Shown here: one piece after another, positions 1-12,073 of the stretch
Layout: the number at the start of each line of letters is the position of its first letter
Numbering within the stretch: the first letter of the stretch is position 1
From: Phialophora verrucosa
Lineage: Eukaryota; Ascomycota; Eurotiomycetes; Chaetothyriales; Herpotrichiellaceae
NCBI GenBank assembly: GCA_002099365.1
Contig: MSED01000008.1
Location: 186,001-250,000 of the forward strand
Length of the DNA stretch: 64,000 nt
Direction: 5' to 3'
Position numbers and translations under genes: made by a program
The notes under the pieces: generated by a model
The model's input: the letters and a program-made list of their open reading frames with translations, nothing else
What the model was told of the DNA's origin: nothing
The model's database searches: none

Positions 1-3000
1 GTGTGAGAGGATGGCGTAATTAGGAATCACATGTTGGCTAACAAATTCGGTCACCCGATGGGTGGCGGTATTGAGCAGCCTCATGTCGACGCCTCAAGGT
101 GAGGAATTCGTAGGGTTTCGAATAGGTCGTGGCACCAGAAATTCGAGTTGCGCTTTCAAGCCCCGGGCAATCAGGCTGCAGCTTCCTTGCAGTTACAGAC
201 AAATCTAGGTGAAATCGGGGCATTATTCAACGGGAAACCGCCTCGTCATTGACCTCGTAAGGCTGCTTCGACTAAAGGTAGGCGACGATTTGACGCTTAT
301 CGGCCCGTGGTGCATTGCCCACGCTTCTATGAGCAGACCTCTTTCTTTATCCGATACGGCCGTAGTTGCTGCCGGTCTCTTATTGAGGTGATAGTAGCAC
401 TGGCAAAGGATAGGAGAGAGCTTTGACTTGAAGAAGTCCCTCAAGAAGAAATCGAGTACGGGGGAGTACAGGAATGGGGAGAGCTTCCCTATCTTGGAGC
501 AAGTGGCCTGATGCAGTTCGACGCGCAAGGTGCAAATTACCTGGTTCACCTATCTTAAGATCAACTGATTGAGTTTTTTCCAACTCTTTCTCCTCTCTTT
601 CTCTTGCAAAGTCCGAGATAGAAAGGACCGCCTGTTCGAAGAGATGACACACTAGAGTTATCAGCATGATCGAATCTCCTGAGTGATGTTTAGAAGCCGT
701 GCAGGTCGGGTGAGCGTCGAGGTGCGCTCGGTTTCGGTTTACGCATCTTGAGCCGCTCGTAGTTGGCTCTTCACACACCAAGACTATTGCGGATTGGATA
801 TGGACCTGTCGCAACAAATCCATGTCGGTCGATCTCGGGTCCTGTCAATTCCCTGTAACCGACCCCTGCATTGCGTCAGTGGAAAGCAAGGCCTCTACAG
901 GTTTGTAGCCTTGCCATGCGGAATAACCTGAGGGTTCCAGCCGACGCATCGCAAGTCTAACCCACAGCAACTGCAAGTTGCGATAACATCGCTTAGGCAC
1001 GATCGCTTCGTTTGATGGGTCTCTCCCTGTTGTCGCAGCCAGTGTCGATTCTCCCCAGCAGAGGACCACGCTTGCCTTCCTGCTCCTGCGTACGTGGCGC
1101 AACTGGCCTGACTTGACAATCGGCAGTCAGGCAAGACCTCAAGACAAAAGAGATCGTCACCAGAGGCCAATTTCAATGTAGGCGCTGATCCCGATTATGC
1201 CAATTGCTGGGGAAATCGGCGCTCCGTCAAAGCGCGTGAACAATGCCTTTTCACAGGGGACTGTGTCTCTTCGCTTCGCGCATATGGTACTACTTGGTGA
1301 AGGACGATAGTAAGCATTGTTCTCAATGCACCTCGGTCAGCCGATGAACCTGCCGAGATTGACACGACATGAGCCTCATACCGCTCCTGCGTTCGAGCGC
1401 ATATCAATCGCGGTGAAAGACTCAGGCTTAATGTGGCAGCGCGAAGCAGGGAAGATTGGGCATCACGTTCGTGAACGATCTTTTATGGTACTGCAGAGGG
1501 CCATGACGTGGTGGTCAAGACAGTGCTGACAATAGTCCCCGTACCCTGCAGTGGCCATTGCATCTTCATTCCACAGCAAGGCAGAAGATCCCAAAAGGAG
1601 CTCCCACTCGGTCCTGTCGCGGCGGCCCAAGATCCCGCCGCCTCCTCTAATTACCTTATGACGACAACACACCCTACATCACCTTGACAAGCGAGGAGCT
1701 TAGCCGCGTCGATAACCTACTGCCTGCACCATTGGGATCGTATGGAGACAAGATGTCTCAGCCAGCCGTATTGGTTAATTGGCGGATGCATGCTCAAGTC
1801 CATAAAAATGCACCCGTAACTATCAAGGATTGCAGCGTACTTCTGCGGGCCGTTGGGGTCACTGCACTTCCCTAGCCTCGAGGTCAGGGGTTTGCGTGAG
1901 GCCGCTTCAGCTCGAATGAAGGGCATGTCGGTCTTCGTGTCAGAAAGGGAAAGCTCATCGGGGCTTATTGAGCCCACATCCACCCACCATTACCTTGGCC
2001 TCAGCAGCCTCAATACCGCTACCGTCCTTGGGCGGTCATGCCTCCGTGAGTGGGTTTCGCGACGTTTTCCGACAGCGTCGCCCGTCAGCAGACTTATGCT
2101 GTCCACCGCATGCTGATATGGGATCCCACCCTGCACGGTTACTGCAGCCTGATCGTCTCATTGGAAGACATGCTTGCCTAATGTGCCGAGCAGCAGAAGC
2201 TTTGGGCGTGGATGAGAAGCACTCAAGCCGGCAGAGAGGCTGTTCTAACAAGTGAATGAATGATAAGGAACCATTTCGCCATGCCCGCAACTTAGCGACC
2301 ACGGCCTGCACTGCTTCCGTGGAGGCTCATTGGTTTTGGATTCACATCACCACGCTCGTACGCGTCGGAATTCTCGGCCATCCGCATGGGGATTGATTGA
2401 GGGCTTACATTGACGGTCAAGATCACCTCGGCGCCGTAGCAATACCACCGTGGTCCTTGGAGTATCCCAGGTCTAGATGTCTGGTGGAATAGCCCCGGGG
2501 GCTTCATAACGTGCATGCTGGACTCTTCGACTGCGCTAGGATTAATTCAATGCTCCACTGACCATGCCGCCAGCCAGCCATCCCTTCGACTGCCGACGGG
2601 TCCCCCTATTCACACAGGGTATTTGCCTGGCACGATGGGTGTCTCTTGCATCCATTACCTCAGCCAGGTTGCATATCAAACATCCCATTCTCCACCAGTA
2701 GACCACACTCTGCCAATGGGTTGCCAGATCAAACTGCAGGCCGGCGGATAGGGCGCTGTTGGGGCCAGTCGCCATCAAATGCCGCGAACGCAACAGAGGA
2801 CCGAGATTGTCATTAGTCGGGCTGAGGCGACGATGCGTTGCTTCCCTTGGATGGCTCATTGCCTCGATTCGCGCGACTGCTCGTACGGCAAATGCCCAGC
2901 CCATCGACAGGCAACACGGCCGATATCCACTAGTTGCAACACCTTCGTCCCGCAGGGTTTGTTAGAGATTAGGCTACGCTTTTGGCTTCCTTATCCCTGT

Positions 3001-3780
3001 CAGCACCCTTTGCTCCGTGGCCCGCAGGTCATTCTGATGGTCACTGGGAGGAGGAGGAAACGTGTCATGGAGACAGGCAATGTCCGATCTTTGGCAACTT
3101 CCGGTGGATCGTATGGCTCGAGGCAACGCGTGGATTCTGAGGGCGTTACACACATGCGATGATCCTCCCCGTCGACCGCAGGAGGAAGCTGGACATAGCA
3201 CCGTGCTTGCATTTGACGCAAAACCACGTAGGCCGCAGCGCAACACTTGCGAGTGGCAACCGGCGTCGTCAGTCAGCGGCACGGCAGCCCCGAATCTTCC
3301 CTTTCCCTTCACAATGCTTTGTATCGAATCTCCAGCATAGTCGATGCAGTCCAGCAAGAGTGTCATCATGCTGGCTTCGGGTCTGCGGAGGATCTCGAGG
3401 GCCTTTTGACGGCGAAATTCCAGAGCAGTCCAGGGCTGGGTCAGCCTTGGGAGAACGATACGTCCTAGCTCGAGTGGCGCGCAAGGTCTTATCCAACGTG
3501 CCATTGGTGTGCGGAGCCGGGTAGCAGGTGAAAAATGAGGTACCCCCCTGTCCACCTATCGCATTGCGTCCTTCCGGCTCCCTTGGCGGCGCTGAGTAAT
3601 CTTGTTGCCTCAGAATAACTCCCCCCCGTAACTCGTAATCGCCTTGCTCTCTCTGTCTCGCGCGCCAGTGGGCAAGAGCCTGCGGCTTTATGTAAAGCGA
3701 GCACCCGCAGGCCCTCGGAATTTCGAGACTCCCATTCCAGTGACGGGCGGCGCGTCTATTTCCACGAAGCTTTCGAGAAG
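1..3780. other. Gene-poor stretch, no supportable gene
   Basis: Only short overlapping ORFs on both strands are present. None carries a recognisable domain, a low-complexity pattern typical of fungal proteins, or a consistent splice structure. I see no tRNA, terminal repeat or transposase motif. The last few hundred bases are presumably the promoter and 5' leader of the regulator that starts at 3781. Confidence 0.5.
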
Positions 3781-6149
3781 ATGGAAAGCCGACCTTATTC
3801 CGCTGAGGCCTCGGGCGAGCAGTTGCGGAAGAAACGGATGCGCATCACGTTCAGCTGCACGAATTGTCGCCATAGCAAACAGAAGGTAACACCGCCCGCG
3901 CTTGTCGCACGATCTTCTACGCAGGCTTTGACGCGAACAAGTGCAATAGGGAGTCGCCATGTATGACCTGCGTCCTCCGCGGGAAGCAGGATAGTTGCAC
4001 GTACGGCGATGCGATCTCTGGGTAAGTAAAGTTTAGTGGTTTTATATCCAATCCTTCACGGTTTCTAAGTGGTTCGGGGCTTCAGGCTCAAGCGTTCGCA
4101 TCGGGCTGCGGAAGGCGGCCCCAATGCCAGCGCCTTCTTCAAGCACCCCAATGGTGAAGTGCAAGCGCATGAATACAGCCCGACGAAAGGGGAGCAGCCA
4201 TGGAGCCCGGATCTCGCGTCGTACGGGTATTCCAACGTCAACGTGCACAACTCGCTCGGCATTCTGCAGAAACTCGAGAATCTAGAAGTCGGCGGTGCGC
4301 GCAAGCCGTCTCCACGCAAGCAAAGGCACATCTCCCTCTGCGCGCCCGCTCTTGAAATCTACCAGGCCGTCCTGAAACAGCTGCCCTGTCCATCTTGCGT
4401 GAGGCACCTGGTCGCCATCTTCTTCAACGAGGTGAATTGGCAGTACACCATCCTGGACAGGAACTACTTCATCCCCAAACTCGAACAGTACTATCAGCAA
4501 TTACCGCTGCAACCTCCGAGTCCCCCCACCGATACGACCTTCTCCTCCGAGAAACTTATATTTTCAGCCCTGCTTTTCCAGGTTCTAGCGTACGCGCTCC
4601 AATTCCTCCCGGCCAGATACTCCGAGACGTTGCATGCTTCGTGCCTGAAGGGCATTGCTGAGGATGGAGATGGGGTTTCCGAAGATGCCACGATGCGCCT
4701 ATTAAGCCTGTTGCCAAAGGACGTGATCAACTTGGATTACATCGCCGCGCAGATTCTACGCACCGCGTGGCTGAAGAACCGCGGCTTGATAGCCGAGGCA
4801 TGGCTGGTCGTTGCCCAAGCTGCTATCAACGCACAGGAGATGGGCCTTCATCGTGATGACGGGAAACTGTACGCCAGTGACGCGGAGAGCGCGATTGAAG
4901 AACTGTGGGAGGTCGTGTTGCGCCGGCGACTGATGTTGAACCTCTACCTTTGGGACAGGTGAGTGTCACTGAAAGACGATTTCCATCGTTACTGACCGCT
5001 GGTCGCAGTCAAATGGGCATGGTGCTAGGCAAACCCTTGAATTTCAAGCCCAACGACTATACGATCATCCCGCCGACGGACTGTGAGATCCCAAGAAACC
5101 GCACATCCACGGCGCCGTTTCAAAGGACTGAATACGACAAGCCAAACACTTTCACGGTGCGATTGCTCGAGTACCACATCCACAAGTATCTCCCGCAGGT
5201 CAGAGAGTTGGAAGCGCAAGGCCCCTACCCGCGCGATTACGGCAAGGTGGAGCGTCTCCATCAGATAGCCCTCGACTACATTGCTTCGGTCCCCGCGACT
5301 TACCGCTTCGAGAACCCGGACAGGTCCTACGATGGAGAGTGTCCGCACTTGGCATCGCAACGCGAATTCCTCTGTGCAACTGTGTGGCTGTTCGTTCTCA
5401 TGCTCCACAGACCCTACATCTTCTCCATCGCCAAAAGTCGCACCGAGATTCTAAAGGCGGGGATCGAAATGCTGAACGCCCAGCAAAGATTCTTCCTGAC
5501 CCTAGAACAACATCACTACAGGATGTTCACGCTCGCCTACCTGAGTGTCGAACCCTGTGTGTCCATGCTGGCGGTCCTGATTGCATTTCCGAGTGAAAAC
5601 GCCGATGTGGTGGCCGAGGCGTTCCGCTGCATCAAGGAATCCCTCTCTAGACTGAACATGATTCGACGCACAAATCGCGTAGCGGGACAAGGGGCCGATG
5701 TCATTCACAACCTCCTGCTGCGGGCGGAGAAGAACCGCCCGTCACCGTCGCTGGCCTCCAAACCTAGCAGCTCCCCCTCAGACGGACGGTCATCCGAACT
5801 GCTGATGACGCCCAGTTCCCACGGTGCAGGGCCGTTTTATCCAGTGGCGGAGCAACCACCCTTGTTCGCCAACAATGCCGCTTTCGCGGAGATGCCTGAC
5901 TGGAACATGGAGTTTCAGCAGACGTCGTCGGCCGCTCCGCCGGTCGGCTCGGAATATGCGTTCGATGACACTACTTTTCGACCGGTCGCTGACCTGACGT
6001 ACAATGATCTGGCTCTCGCCATGTCGGAGGAAGGCTTCAGCGCGGAGAGCGGATCCGAGCGCATGTCCAACGAGATGCCACAACAATTCCGTGGGGATTT
6101 TGGCGAGGGTTCGTTTTGGAGTTTCGTCAACAGAGGGTCCGGGGTATGA
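3781..6149 (+). CDS. Zn(II)2Cys6 transcription factor with fungal-specific regulatory domain
   Basis: Four exons are inferred: 3781-3885, 3942-4021, 4086-4958 and 5009-6149, giving 732 aa. The first intron splits the zinc cluster. Joining at 3885/3942 gives CTNCRHSKQKCNRESPCMTC followed by a sixth Cys eight residues later, which is the exact C-x2-C-x6-C-x5-C-x2-C-x8-C spacing. Ending that intron at the earlier CAG (3924) would destroy the motif, so the acceptor is the AAG at 3939-3941. Basic residues (RKKRMR) precede the cluster. The middle region, with its RILRTAWLKNRG-like helices and a glycine-rich LGKPLNFKP segment, fits the fungal-specific transcription factor domain. The C-terminus is Ser/Pro-rich and acidic, as in activation regions. 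It is a nuclear DNA-binding regulator. Its nearest co-oriented neighbours are an aminotransferase and an MFS transporter, which it might control (inference). Confidence 0.9.
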
Positions 6150-6940
6150 GCTGGCTGGACTGTCGCTGAGTGAAAACGGGCGTCGACCTCTTCCTGAAGC
6201 CGGTGGGAAGACGGAATGACATGATCTCAAGAGAGGAATTACGAAATGAGCACTCACGTCTTTCTGCTGGACCTTTTCGTGACACCTGGTTCAGATTCCT
6301 GTCGCGTGGTTCCCAGGTCTTTGCTGCTGTTGATCAATATGCACGCGCACTCGCACTGACCTCGTTGTTCAAGTCCTTCACATCCATTCAAAAAGCCGTG
6401 ACATCACACCTGCAAAGTTGCGCATTCGGGACACTGGAGGCAACGTCCATATAAGTTCCCAGGACTTTGTTTTCTTGAGGGCGCCCTTCTCTGGATACAA
6501 GTGTTTCGTTGGTCTAGAGGTGCAACAGTAGGTGAATGGGTGGTGAATATGTATGAATGATGGATGAATGATGGGTAGAATGAATCTCAAGCATTCTGAT
6601 GACGTCAGTGCTAACGATCGTTTCTGAACCACCGACTGACTGGACTGAATCTCAACTCCGTCAGAAAATACCCAGGTCCTTGACCCATTCCTTCCCACGA
6701 CAGTGGTTTAGGAAGCGAGGAAGAATCGTCGCCTGACGGATCTTGATAAGTTGCGGATAGAGAATGCATTCAACTTCTAGACGCCCGCGAATGACAGCCT
6801 CGGCTTCAAAGCGTCACAGGGCGCCTCGGGTTTCGGGCTTGCCAAGTCGACGGGACCTATAGAACGACCAACGTAAGATCCATCCCGACTTTTCCTTGCG
6901 TGTCGTCTCATAAACAGCATCCCTGGAAGTATCTTGGAGA
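6150..6940. other. Intergenic region between regulator and aminotransferase
   Basis: About 790 bp without a gene. It contains an imperfect TGAATGA-type repeat patch near 6530-6580 and a palindromic CRE-type site at 6600-6607. It is probably the 3' end of the regulator plus the aminotransferase promoter. Confidence 0.6.
6600..6607. promoter_or_regulatory. TGACGTCA, CRE/bZIP-type palindrome
   Basis: A perfect 8-bp TGACGTCA palindrome lies 333 bp upstream of the aminotransferase start codon. Fungal ATF/CREB bZIP factors bind this sequence. Binding here is an inference from sequence alone. Confidence 0.4.
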
Positions 6941-8185
6941 ATGACAGATCGTCGACGCCCGAAACGACTCCACGCCCTCCATGGCATTGGGGTCGACAGA
7001 ATGGGCAACATCGCCGACAAGGTAAAGGTGAAAGATGGTGGTTCGGGGTCGGCGCGGGCACTACTGCGTCTGGAGAACCTAGACGTGGATATCCCTCCCG
7101 ACAGCGTCGTGCAGGATATCACAGCCCATTCTGCCTCGAACGACGACCATAACAGCTATCTGCCATTTCTCGGGCAGATAGAGTTGAGGGAGACTGTCGC
7201 CAAGCATGTCAGCTCCCTGACCGGTGGAATGGTCCAGTACGACGGTCAAGCGAACTGTGTCATTTCAGCCGGTGGCCTCAGCGGTATACTCAACACCTTG
7301 CTCGCGACGGTCGAGGATGGCGATGGCGTGTTACTGACGGAACCTACCTACGCGGGGCTTCTGAATCGCGTACGTCTCGCGGGCGGGGTCCCTCGCCTTG
7401 TGCCCTTTAAATTCAACGCTGGCCAGTCCTGGACTCTGGATAGGGACAGGCTTAGGCAGGTCGTCGAATCATCCGACAGCCACAATGTCACCGCTATGGT
7501 GTTGATGTCGCCGTGCATGCCGACGGGAGCGTACCTCACCCGCAAGGACTGGGAGCTGATCGCGGAACTGTGCGTCAGACACGACATCCTCGTGATCTAC
7601 GATGCCGCGATGGAGCGTCTCCTCTTCGACGACAGGCCGGTCATCCACCCGGCATCGTTGCCCGGCATGGCGGACCGGACGATCACCGTCGGGTCGGCGT
7701 CGAAAGAGCTGCGCATGATCGGCTGGCGAGTCGGCTGGATTGTCGGGCCCGAGCACATTATGCACGACATCGGGTTGGTGTCCATGGCGAATGTGGTCGT
7801 TCCGGTGGGCATCGCACAACAGGCCGCAAAAGAAGCTCTGGAGCTGTCTGAGACGAGCATGCCCGACTATGTCCATGAGCTGCAACTGCGGCGCGATCTC
7901 TGCATTCGCGAACTCGAGGGTCTGCCCGTCGGCAGGCCAGACGGGGGTTGGTCGCTGTTGCTGCGCGTCGATATACTTGGCTGGAAGGCCGACGACGCCG
8001 CCGAGGCTCTTCTCGCGGCAGGAGCCTGCGTCACTCCCATGACAGGCTGGGGAGGTGGTGACGACCACGCCCAATACATCCGCATTGTCTTCTCGAACGA
8101 GCCACGGGACCGTCTAACGGGTCTGGGGCAGATCGTGCGGCACGCGTTATCGAGCCGGCAAGCTCATACTGGTACAGATGCGTGA
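6941..8185 (+). CDS. PLP-dependent class I/II aminotransferase, intronless
   Basis: A single uninterrupted frame of 414 aa begins at an ATG. The fold-type I signature is complete. A YDAAME segment places Asp221 against the pyridine nitrogen. Lys255 in GSASKELRM is the Schiff-base lysine, followed by GWRVGW. Arg381 in YIRIVFSNEP is the expected substrate-carboxylate arginine. SPCMPTGAYL replaces the usual NPTG loop, so the Asn that contacts the PLP 3'-OH is not in its standard context. The family transfers an amino group from an amino acid to a 2-oxo acid. The substrate cannot be assigned. No signal peptide is seen and it is probably cytosolic. Lack of introns, unlike both flanking genes, is compatible with bacterial ancestry but is not proof. 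It lies between a Zn2Cys6 regulator and an MFS transporter on the same strand. Confidence 0.85.
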   Translation: MTDRRRPKRLHALHGIGVDRMGNIADKVKVKDGGSGSARALLRLENLDVDIPPDSVVQDITAHSASNDDHNSYLPFLGQIELRETVAKHVSSLTGGMVQYDGQANCVISAGGLSGILNTLLATVEDGDGVLLTEPTYAGLLNRVRLAGGVPRLVPFKFNAGQSWTLDRDRLRQVVESSDSHNVTAMVLMSPCMPTGAYLTRKDWELIAELCVRHDILVIYDAAMERLLFDDRPVIHPASLPGMADRTITVGSASKELRMIGWRVGWIVGPEHIMHDIGLVSMANVVVPVGIAQQAAKEALELSETSMPDYVHELQLRRDLCIRELEGLPVGRPDGGWSLLLRVDILGWKADDAAEALLAAGACVTPMTGWGGGDDHAQYIRIVFSNEPRDRLTGLGQIVRHALSSRQAHTGTDA

Positions 8186-9962
8186 TTGTGTCCGCGACTG
8201 CGGTAATGGCAGAAGTAAGTCAGGTCCAAGAAGAGGCGCATGCCGACACAGTCCTCTGTACACAGATTATGGAGCAATAGAGGGCGCCGAGGCCCGACCC
8301 AGCGGACTTTTGAGCGGTCATAAGATAATTAGATACGTACATATTGTATCTTGGTGGATCTCTTCGTATACGTATGGGGTACGATGTGAGTTATGTTCGA
8401 CGAGTCCAACTCCACTACAGTATGTGACTAGCATTAGTTCCAAGGCCTCATGAATCTCATTCTCATTCCATCCTACACAGTAATTAGAGATTACTGAACT
8501 GTATTACCGCTTAATAGTTTGTAATAACTTGGGTGACGTCGGCACCGGACGGGAGATACTTCGTAGTGCCCCGGCGTTAGATGTAATAAATGCGAGGATC
8601 CAGAGTACTGGGGGGCTGTGTACTCGTACACAGTACAGGCGAAAGGATGCCCCTGTCAAAAGCCTGATGTGCGCGATCGCATTCGATGCAACGGTCCGTA
8701 CGTTCGTACACGGTCGCCACAGAAGGTACCTGGAGTTATTTGCGCAGTCCTCACGTTAGCGCGCTGGGCCTTACCACCCAGCGCCTAACTTAACGCCTAA
8801 CACACTTTGAATTACTAAAGCGAGCCGCCCCCGTACGTTGATTGATGACATGTTGATGCACGATGGGAAGTTCGTACTGCGTCCGCGAGGCCCACTCGTC
8901 CTTTCCTTCGCTGTGCGCTTTCTGACGTCGGTATTGTCAACCCTTGTTTTGTTATGTTGTGGTCAAAGGCGTCCTCAGCACGACGGGCGCAAACGGTTGG
9001 AAGCATGGAGTTCGGTCTCGGTGCCTGAATGGCAGGCTGGCCAATTGGTCGCACAAGTAGATATGCATATGGTACCATCTACTGCTATTCTGGAACCATC
9101 TACAGTAGGTGGCGTACAGATTAGGTACGGCTCAGCTGCGTGAGTTTGGCAGTTTGGTAGTCCGTCAGTCCAGAAGGCCCTAAAGATCCCCAGTACGGAG
9201 TACAGTAATTACCGAGTATCACAGTAGCTCGTACGCTTTAAGCCTCTTCGCAGGGATTAATCAGGTACCTCCGCGTGCGTTCTCTTCTGGTTTTTTTTTT
9301 CGCCACACCACTTGCAAGCCGATGCTCAAGCTTGCATTTGCACGAGGAGAAAGAGGCCTTCAACGAATATCGAGCACATCACACACATCACTACGGAGAA
9401 AGAATCGCAAGGCCTCCAACTGGTGCCGCCGTCCGCATGGGATGACCCACTCCATCGCCGCCGACCCAGCTCCGTACTGGCTGGGTATATGACCGCATTG
9501 GTCCACCAAGTCTTCTAGGCTGACTAACGGTCTATTCGTACCTGAAGGTCGGCTTTATCTACCGTTGGCACCTGCGGGCGTCAAATCGCGCACGACGATG
9601 CGGCCCGGCCATTGGAGGGTTGGGAGGTTAGAACCCCGACAAGCGAAGCGCGTGCCCTTTTCTGGCAGTGATGCGTACGGGTTTAGCAGACAAGCTAATT
9701 ACTGTATCCTGCATGATCGCGTGGTTACCGGATTGTGTGATGTCTTGGTTGGCAAGTATTATCACGATATATATCACGGCGATGGACCGCGATGCATATC
9801 TAGTCCATCTTGCCATTAATCTATTCATCCATTTGCAACAAGCGGCAACTATCGGACCAGTTTTGTTCATTTACAGGAAACAGGGTACTGGGTATATTGT
9901 ATCATCTGAGCAGCCACCTTGACTCTACCTATATCGTCCGTGGGAAGTAAAGGCGTGCAAAC
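8186..9962. other. AT-richer intergenic DNA rich in GTAC-containing words
   Basis: About 1.8 kb without a convincing gene. Short palindromic words recur, including CGTACG, GTACAC and a TACGGAGTAC at about 9192-9201. A 10-base T run lies near 9291-9300. Stop codons are dense in all frames. It may be a decayed element or simply spacer. I found no terminal repeats. Confidence 0.45.
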
Positions 9963-10989
9963 ATGGCGGATCTGGAGAAAGAGCAGCACCAGCAGCAGAA
10001 TGATCCTGTCACTCTAGCAGGCAGCAACGACACGCTCGATTCGCCGGCTGAGTCGGATGTCGACCTCGAGAAGGCGGACACTCTCCATCAGGTGCCCACG
10101 TCGGGTACATCGGGCACGACACGTTCGCGGACAAACATTGCAAGAACGAGATCTGTAGCCACGGACGGCTACTCGGCATATAACTTGGACGATGGGGCTG
10201 AGGCCGAAGAGGACGAAGCGGACGATGGCACGACGACTTCAGCGACCGCCCGAAGGACCAAGACCAAGACCGATCCCTTCGAGGTGCGCTGGGACGGGCC
10301 AAACGACAAGTCGTGTCCGCACAACTTCCACTTGGCCAGGAAGTGGTTTATTGTGTTTATCACCTCGTTTGCATCCTTCTGCGTGTATGTACCGCGTGCG
10401 ACCGGTCGATGGTGGTGGTTGGGGAGCTGTGACTGATGGCGCTTCAGGACCTTTGCCTCATCGACATACACGACGACGTACGGGCAGATCATGAAAGAAT
10501 TCCACTGTTCCCGGGAGATCGCCACGTTGGGACTGTCGCTGTTTGTGCTGGGCCTGGCGTTTGGACCCATGCTGCTAGGACCGCTGTCCGAGGTAGATTC
10601 CCTCCGTTCCACTTCCCGTTTGTGAGAGGATGCATGCTCAGGTACTGACCATTGCGGCGGCAATAGTTCTACGGCCGACGGCCAATCTACATTGGCTCGC
10701 TGTTCTTCTTCCTCATCTGGCTGATCCCCTGTGCTGTGGCGCAGAACATCCAGACCATGATCGTGGGCAGATTCTTCGACGGCTTCGCTGGAAGTGCCTT
10801 TCTCGCTGTGGCGGCAGGCACGGTGGCCGATCTGTTCGAGCCGAAAGATATCGAGTTGCCCATGATGATCTTCACCATTTCCCCGTTTCTGGGTCCTGCA
10901 GCCGGGCCTGTTGTCGGGGGCTTCATCAATCACTTCACGAAATGGTACGTTTTCAACCCCTCTCCCCCGGGCATTTTTATTGTGCTCTG

Positions 10990-11025
<36 letters not shown>

Positions 11026-12073
11026 TCGCACGGCCAGAGCTGACAGACACCGTTTTCGCAGGCGATGGACGTTCTATACCCTCCTCATCTGGACCGGCGT
11101 GCTCCTCGGCCTCGTTGTCTTCCTCGTCCCCGAGACGTACCACAAAGTGCTCCTCAAGCACAAGGCGCAGCAGAAACGGAAAGAAACGGGCGACGACCGC
11201 TGGTTCGCACCCATTGAGAAGGTCAAGCGCACCATAGTGGGCACGCTCATCCGGTCATGCAAGATCCCCATCCAGCTCATCGTCCTTGAACCCATGTGTC
11301 TGTTGCTGAACATCTACGCCGCCATCCTCCTGGGCATCGTCTACCTCTTCTTCGGCGCGTTTCCCCTCGTGTTCGAGAGAAACCACGGCTTCCAGCTCTA
11401 TCAAGTCGGCTTGTCCTTCCTCGGCCTCGGAACGGGTATGGTTCTGGGCGTCCTGACCGACCCCTTCTGGCACAAGAACTACCTGAAGCTCGTGCAGCGG
11501 TTGGCAGAAAAGACCGGCGACCCCAACGTCAAGCCCGAGCCCGAGTTCCGCCTCCCGACCGCCATGTTCGGCGGTGTCCTCGTCCCCATCGGCCTGTTCT
11601 GGTTCGGCTGGACGACATATTCGAGCGTGCACTGGATCGTGCCCATCATCGGCAGCGCCGTCTTCGGCATCGGTCTGTTCCTCGCCTTCACCGGCATTCT
11701 GACCTTCCTGGTCGACGCGTACCCGAACTACGCCGCCAGCGCCGTCGCAGCGAATTGTCTGGTCCGGCTGGTGTTCGCGGCTGCATTTCCCTTGTTCGGG
11801 ACTCAAAGTGGGTGTTTCCGAGGTTCACAAAAAATAACAATGGGCTAATGTGGCTCTCCGCAGTGTATGAGAACCTGGGCTTCCAGTGGGCTTCCTCCCT
11901 GTTGGGCTTCCTCGCCCTCGCATGTGTGCCAATGCCGTAAGTCCCGTCCGGAACCGCGCTTCCCCTTGATGTTGTCGGCCCAATGCTGATCGTCGCGTGC
12001 AAACAGTTTCTTCTTCTACAGATATGGCAAACAGATCCGTGCGCGGAGCAGGTTCAACAGTAAGGTTGAGTAA
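9963..12073 (+). CDS. MFS transporter, DHA1 (drug:H+/polyamine-type) family
   Basis: Six exons are inferred: 9963-10384, 10448-10592, 10667-10944, 11062-11807, 11864-11936 and 12007-12073, giving 576 aa. Every junction keeps frame and uses GT-AG. A hydrophilic N-terminal tail of about 120 residues, rich in Asp, Glu and Thr, is followed by DPFEVRWDGPNDKSCPHNF, the linker seen just before helix 1 in Tpo1/Flr1-like carriers. The MFS motif between helices 2 and 3 is present as GPLSEFYGRRP and is created by the second splice. GPVVGGFI supplies the helix-5 glycine motif. About 12 hydrophobic segments are visible. It is predicted to be a plasma-membrane proton-coupled exporter, substrate unknown. 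It is co-oriented with the aminotransferase and the Zn2Cys6 gene, so it could export their product or protect the cell (inference). Confidence 0.88.
10985..11026. repeat. (CT)n(GT)n compound microsatellite in transporter intron 3
   Basis: A run of about ten CT units passes directly into about nine GT units inside the third intron of the DHA1 transporter. It sits between the donor at 10945 and the acceptor ending at 11061. Length variation would not change the protein but could affect splicing. Confidence 0.9.

Noticed and set aside
2974..3555. A 193-codon frame on the minus strand
   Set aside because: Composition is mixed with scattered Cys, Trp and Arg, no motif, and overlapping frames of similar length on the other strand. 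It reads as chance in GC-moderate DNA.
9668..9922. A hydrophobic 84-codon frame upstream of the DHA1 transporter
   Set aside because: Hydrophobicity follows from AT-rich sequence. There is no start context and no link to the transporter's reading frame.
11255..11806. A 183-codon minus-strand frame inside the DHA1 transporter
   Set aside because: It is the complement of membrane-helix codons, giving an acidic, Gln/His-rich shadow. The + strand protein is clearly real.
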